DNA of 26,972 nt from Litorimonas sp049647245 (GTDB taxonomy: Bacteria; Pseudomonadota; Alphaproteobacteria; Caulobacterales; Maricaulaceae), in the NCBI GenBank assembly GCA_049647245.1, contig JBARXH010000194.1:1-26972 (forward strand), read 5' to 3'. Every line of letters starts with the position of its first letter. The first letter of the stretch is position 1. This document shows positions 23,165-26,972 of the stretch, one piece after another. A program made the translations under genes and the position numbers. The notes beneath the pieces are model-generated. The model was given only the letters and a program-made list of their open reading frames with translations. It did not search any database and was not told where the DNA came from.

Positions 23165-24352
23165 TTGGGTTCCGCCATCGTCGACTTGCTCTATATCCTG
23201 TTTGCCGGAGTTGTTTTCCTCCTGCTGATTTCGCTGCTGATCTTCTTTCATGAGCTTGGCCATTACGGGGTCGGGCGGATGTTCGGGATCAAGGTGGAGC
23301 GCTTCTCCATCGGCTTCGGTCGACCTATCTGGCAGCGCAAGGCCAAGTCCGGGACTGTCTGGGCTGTCTCCCGCCTCCCATTGGGCGGATATGTGAAATT
23401 TGCCGGCGATGCAGGCGCGGCATCCAATCCCGACGCCGAAGAGTTGGACCGCATCCGGGCGTCGGAAGGCGACGTGACCGACATTTTCCATTTCCGGCCC
23501 GTCTGGCAGCGCGCTCTGGTCGTGTTGGCGGGGCCGGTCGCGAACTTCATCCTCGCCGCCGTCCTCTTCGCCGTCGCGGTTCTCTGGGTCGGCACGCGTC
23601 ATCCGGAAGCCCTGATCGGTGAAGTGGATCCGGAAAGCCCGGCCGCCGTTGCCGGTCTTCAGCCCGGAGACAAGGTTGTGGCCATGGATGGAGGCCGGAT
23701 CGAGGACTGGGTGGACATGTCCCAGCACATCCAGCTGCGCGGTGACACGCCCATCGAGACTGTTGTTCTGCGCAACGGGCGTGAAGTGTCCCTGACCGTG
23801 ACCCCGCGCATGATCGAGGACGAGGATTTTATTGGGGGTCGCATGACCCGAGGCCAGTTCGGCATCCGCCTGTCGCCTGATGCGGTATTCGAAACGCGCG
23901 ACTACAACCCGGCGTCGGCCGTGGCGTTCGGCACGGTGCGAGTCGGCGATACAATCGCCGCGACCGGGCGCTATATCGGTCGTATCTTCACGGGCAAGGA
24001 AGACGGCAAGCAACTGGGCTCCATCCTTCGCATCGGAGCCATGACGGGCAAGGCCACGGTCGATGTCGCCAAGGCCGAGCGTCCGGCCAGCGAACGGCTG
24101 CGCAACCTGATGCTGGTTCTGCTCAATCTCGGAGCGGGTATTTCTGTCGCATTAGGTTTCGCTAATCTACTGCCGATACCCATGCTCGATGGTGGACATC
24201 TCGTCTTCTACGGCTATGAAGCGGTCGCGGGGAAACCCCTGAGCCAGAAGAAGCAGGAAATAGGGTTCAGGTTCGGAATGGCTGTACTTCTGGGGCTTTT
24301 CGTCGTCCTGACGATTAACGACATCGGCTACATTGGTAGCCTTCTCACTTAA
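23165..24352 (+). CDS. rseP: RseP-type site-2 zinc metalloprotease
   Basis: This 395-residue intramembrane protease cleaves membrane-anchored regulators such as anti-sigma factors; the Caulobacter relative MmpA cleaves PodJ. The zinc motif HELGH is at 29-33 in the first membrane helix, and the second ligand motif LDGGH is near 341-345 in the C-terminal helix. One PDZ domain (about 140-220, with AAVAGLQPGDKVVAMDG) is clear, whereas E. coli RseP has two. TTG 23165 is the only reasonable start: no in-frame ATG or GTG lies between the dxr stop and the first helix. No ribosome-binding site is apparent. It lies 54 nt after dxr and 14 nt before bamA. Confidence 0.92.
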   Translation: MGSAIVDLLYILFAGVVFLLLISLLIFFHELGHYGVGRMFGIKVERFSIGFGRPIWQRKAKSGTVWAVSRLPLGGYVKFAGDAGAASNPDAEELDRIRASEGDVTDIFHFRPVWQRALVVLAGPVANFILAAVLFAVAVLWVGTRHPEALIGEVDPESPAAVAGLQPGDKVVAMDGGRIEDWVDMSQHIQLRGDTPIETVVLRNGREVSLTVTPRMIEDEDFIGGRMTRGQFGIRLSPDAVFETRDYNPASAVAFGTVRVGDTIAATGRYIGRIFTGKEDGKQLGSILRIGAMTGKATVDVAKAERPASERLRNLMLVLLNLGAGISVALGFANLLPIPMLDGGHLVFYGYEAVAGKPLSQKKQEIGFRFGMAVLLGLFVVLTINDIGYIGSLLT

Positions 24353-24366
24353 ACGGACCGCCACGG

Positions 24367-26913
24367 ATGGGACCACTCCACACACGGATGGAACGGCGTC
24401 TGCCTATTCCAACGCTCTTGCTGGGTTTGATCCTGGCCCTCACGGCCTGCCTGTTCGTGCCGTCTGCCTTCGCGCAGCAGACGCCGATCCCACCTGCGCA
24501 AGCAGAAGCCCCGACCTTCAATGCGCCGACGCGCATTCTCAGTGTTCAGGTCGCGGGTAATCAACGGGTCGAGGCCAACACGGTCGCGTCCTACCTGCTG
24601 TTCCAGCCGGGTGATCCCTATTCCGAGAGCCGTATCGATCTCAGCCTGAAGACGCTGTTCGCGACGGGACTGTTCGCGGATGTCGCCATCGATCCGCGCG
24701 ACGGCAACGTGTTGATCCAGGTGGTCGAGAACCCAATCATCAACCGCGTGATTTTCGAGGGAAACAGCTCTCTCAAGACCGACAAGATCAATGACGAGAT
24801 CAGTGCCGAGCCGCGCGCACTCTTCACCCGCGCACAAGTCCAGGAGGACACACAGCGCATCATCGAGCTTTATCGTCAATCGGGCCGCTTCGGCGCAACC
24901 GTCGAGCCCAAGGTGATCGAGCAACCGCAAAACCGCGTCGACCTCGTCTTCGAAATCTCCGAAGGTCCCGTGACCGGGATCAAGCAGATCAACTTCATCG
25001 GCAATGGCGAGTTTTCGGACCGGAAGCTGCGCAGCGAGATCGCGACGACCGAGTCGGTCTGGTGGAAGTTCTTCGGCTCCAACGACAATTACGATCCGGG
25101 GCGGCTCGAGTTTGACCGCGAACAGTTGCGGACCTTCTACACGGACCGGGGCTTTGCCGACTTCCGCGTCGTGTCCGCCGTGGCCGAACTCACACCGGAC
25201 CAGGAAAACTTCTACGTCACCTTCACCTTGGATGAAGGCGGGGAATATCGTTGGGGCGATATCTCGGTGGAAACGGAGCTGGAAGCGCTGAACAAGGACT
25301 TCCTGGAGCGTCTGGTCAACATCCAGAGCGGCGAAGTCTACAACGCCTCCCAGATCGAAACGGCCATCGACAGCCTGAACTTCGCGGCCGGCACGTCGGG
25401 TTACGCTTTTGTCGATATCCAGCAGGATCTTCGCCTCAACCGCGAGGACAAGACGGTCGATCTGGTCTTCAACGTGGTGGAAGGCCCGCGAGTCTACATC
25501 GAGCGTATCGACATCGTCGGCAACACGACGACGCTGGATTATGTCATCCGGCGTGAGCTGGAGCTGGTCGAAGGTGACGCCTTCAACCGCATTCTTCTGG
25601 ACCGTTCGCGCAACCGGGTCCGCGCGCTCCGCTTTTTCGAGGAAGTCGAGATCGAGGAGACGCAGGGTTCGTCGCCGGATCGTGCTGTCGTGGAAGTCCG
25701 GGTTACGGAACAACCCACGGGTGAGCTATCCTTTTCCGCCGGCTTTTCCTCTGCCGATGCGTTCCTGGTCGACCTGTCGATTACGCAACGAAACCTGCGC
25801 GGACGGGGCCAGTTGCTGCGCTTCGTGATCCGCGCGTCGGCAAACCGCCGGGAAGTCGACCTGCGCTTCACCGAGCCTCGTTTCCTGGGCCGCAACCTCG
25901 CGGGCAGTGTCGAGCTGTTCGACGTGGTCATCGACTTCCTTCAGGAAGCCGGGTTCCGTTCCACCCGCACGGGTGGCCAGATCGGTCTGGCGTTCCCACT
26001 GACGCAGAATACAAGCCTGTCGACGCGCTATTCGCTGCGGTCGGAGTCCATTGAATTTCCAGAGGAAAATCAGTGCGACGCGATTTTGCAAAGCTCCGTC
26101 GACAACGAACTGTCCCCTGAGAACACACAACTGCTGTCGCTCTGCCAGCAGGTGGGCGGGCGCCTGTCGTCCATCCTGGGCTACACATTCGGCTGGGACC
26201 GCAGGAACGATCCTATTACGCCGACAGGCGGTTTTGATGTCCGGTTCAGCCAGGACATCGCGGGTGTCGGCGGCGATGTTCGCTATCTGCGCACGGATGT
26301 CCGCGGCAACTATTATAAAGGCCTGTTCCCGGGTGTGATTGCCTCGGCGACCTTGTCCGGTGGCTATATCCGAGGGTGGGGTGGTGACCCCGTTCAGGTC
26401 AACGACCGCTATTTCAAGGGCAACTTCGATTTCCGTGGCTTTGACAATGCCGGGATCGGTCCGCGGGTCGTCAACTATGTCGCGGAGACCGGCTCGACCC
26501 TTATTCCAACGGCTACAGGTGGCGTGGACGGACGCCGTCAGGCACTGGGCGGCAACCTGTTCGGGCTGGCTGCGGCCGAGGTGAGTTTTCCGGTTGGCCT
26601 ACCCCAGCTTCTTGGGTCACTCTTCGTCGAGGCTGGCACGGTCGGCATTTTGGACGAGGACTTCCAGTACAACGTGATCGTCGATCCTGGCACATCCGGT
26701 CTTCAGGCAGGCGCGAACTGCGACGGCATCGTGGCGTCCAGCGTGATCTGTCAGCGGACGGTCGACACAATCGACCCACGCGTTACCGCCGGGGCCAGCA
26801 TCTTCTGGGAAAGCCCCTTCGGTCCAATCCGTTTCGACTTCACGCAGCCGATCGTGAAGCAGCCATTCGACGACAGACAGTCGTTCCAATTCACAACCCG
26901 TACGAGGTTTTAA
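24367..26913 (+). CDS. bamA: Outer membrane protein assembly factor BamA
   Basis: This 848-residue Omp85 protein folds and inserts beta-barrel proteins into the outer membrane. A signal peptide ends near LFVPSAFA|QQ (cleavage after about residue 36). Five POTRA repeats fill about residues 50-440, for example ILSVQVAGNQRVEANTV, RVIFEGNSSLKTDKI, GIKQINFIGNGEFSD and IERIDIVGNTTTL at their starts. A 16-strand barrel follows, with the loop-6 motif FRGF in GNFDFRGFDNAGIGPR and a C-terminal phenylalanine in FQFTTRTRF, the barrel recognition signal. A second ATG at 24388 would give a shorter signal peptide (n-region MERRLP) and may be the true start. The length is slightly above E. coli BamA (810). 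Confidence 0.96.
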   Translation: MGPLHTRMERRLPIPTLLLGLILALTACLFVPSAFAQQTPIPPAQAEAPTFNAPTRILSVQVAGNQRVEANTVASYLLFQPGDPYSESRIDLSLKTLFATGLFADVAIDPRDGNVLIQVVENPIINRVIFEGNSSLKTDKINDEISAEPRALFTRAQVQEDTQRIIELYRQSGRFGATVEPKVIEQPQNRVDLVFEISEGPVTGIKQINFIGNGEFSDRKLRSEIATTESVWWKFFGSNDNYDPGRLEFDREQLRTFYTDRGFADFRVVSAVAELTPDQENFYVTFTLDEGGEYRWGDISVETELEALNKDFLERLVNIQSGEVYNASQIETAIDSLNFAAGTSGYAFVDIQQDLRLNREDKTVDLVFNVVEGPRVYIERIDIVGNTTTLDYVIRRELELVEGDAFNRILLDRSRNRVRALRFFEEVEIEETQGSSPDRAVVEVRVTEQPTGELSFSAGFSSADAFLVDLSITQRNLRGRGQLLRFVIRASANRREVDLRFTEPRFLGRNLAGSVELFDVVIDFLQEAGFRSTRTGGQIGLAFPLTQNTSLSTRYSLRSESIEFPEENQCDAILQSSVDNELSPENTQLLSLCQQVGGRLSSILGYTFGWDRRNDPITPTGGFDVRFSQDIAGVGGDVRYLRTDVRGNYYKGLFPGVIASATLSGGYIRGWGGDPVQVNDRYFKGNFDFRGFDNAGIGPRVVNYVAETGSTLIPTATGGVDGRRQALGGNLFGLAAAEVSFPVGLPQLLGSLFVEAGTVGILDEDFQYNVIVDPGTSGLQAGANCDGIVASSVICQRTVDTIDPRVTAGASIFWESPFGPIRFDFTQPIVKQPFDDRQSFQFTTRTRF

Positions 26914-26915
26914 AA

Positions 26916-26972
26916 ATGTCTACTCTTGGAAAATTCCGTAAAGCCGCCCTTGGTGGGGCCATTGCTCTCGTT
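26916..26972 (+). CDS. skp: Start of a secreted protein, probably OmpH/Skp chaperone (3'-truncated by window edge)
   Basis: Only 19 codons are visible: MSTLGKFRKAALGGAIALV, a basic n-region and the start of a hydrophobic core, as in a signal peptide. A GAGG ribosome-binding site (26904-26907) lies 8 nt before ATG 26916, and the gene starts 2 nt after bamA. In alphaproteobacteria and others the gene after bamA is usually skp (OmpH), the periplasmic chaperone for outer-membrane proteins; that name comes from context only. Confidence 0.6.
   Translation, partial: MSTLGKFRKAALGGAIALV

Noticed and set aside
22385..24013. 542-codon open frame on the - strand across dxr and rseP
   Set aside because: Antisense shadow of two certain genes, rich in His/Arg/Asp/Gly as such shadows usually are, with no motif.
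24349..25713. 454-codon open frame on the - strand across bamA
   Set aside because: Antisense shadow of the POTRA region; no family motif or plausible start context.

Overview
The window is chromosomal core DNA from an alphaproteobacterium. It is GC-rich, with almost every gene on the + strand. The order nuoLMN-birA-coaX-rnj-mce-DUF1467-proS-lolC/E-lolD-dnaE followed by rpsB-tsf-pyrH-frr-uppS-cdsA-dxr-rseP-bamA-(skp) is the familiar alphaproteobacterial arrangement. DUF1467, RNase J, a short ProRS and a GTTC-N7-GTTC type LexA box also fit that class. A Caulobacterales/Maricaulales/Hyphomonadaceae-like host is my best guess, from gene order and style only.

Region 1 (1-8171) is the end of the respiratory complex I operon (nuoL partial, nuoM, nuoN). 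It runs without a real gap into biotin ligase, type III pantothenate kinase, RNase J, methylmalonyl-CoA epimerase and a small DUF1467 membrane protein. Gaps are 1-9 nt or short overlaps, so this looks like one transcription unit. Region 2 (8172-11535) holds proS and the lipoprotein-release ABC transporter genes lolC/E and lolD. Region 3 (11510-12817) is a lone amino-acid permease on the - strand. It overlaps the lolD 3' end and separates lolD from dnaE.

Region 4 (12818-16535) is the most interesting part. A 158-bp divergent control region carries a perfect DnaA box, two GANTC methylation sites, a TTGACT -35-like element and a perfect alphaproteobacterial LexA box. It leads into an unlisted 31-codon membrane-peptide gene, and then into dnaE 8 nt later. 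Small size, one membrane segment, SOS box and location next to dnaE all recall SidA, the SOS-induced division inhibitor of Caulobacter.

Region 5 (16536-18952) is rpsB and tsf. Ribosomal protein S2 has a long acidic linker and a C-terminal helix-hairpin-helix domain. The rpsB leader can form alternative hairpins, the rpsB-tsf gap has three hairpins in a row, and a strong terminator follows tsf. Region 6 (18953-26972) is pyrH-frr and the envelope cluster uppS-cdsA-dxr-rseP-bamA-(skp). The uppS reading frame clearly begins upstream of its first ATG, yet no standard start codon is available there.

No tRNA, rRNA, CRISPR array, insertion sequence or prophage was seen. Nearly all genes are housekeeping. 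The new-looking material is the regulatory and small-ORF region before dnaE, the S2 fusion and the RNA structures around rpsB/tsf.
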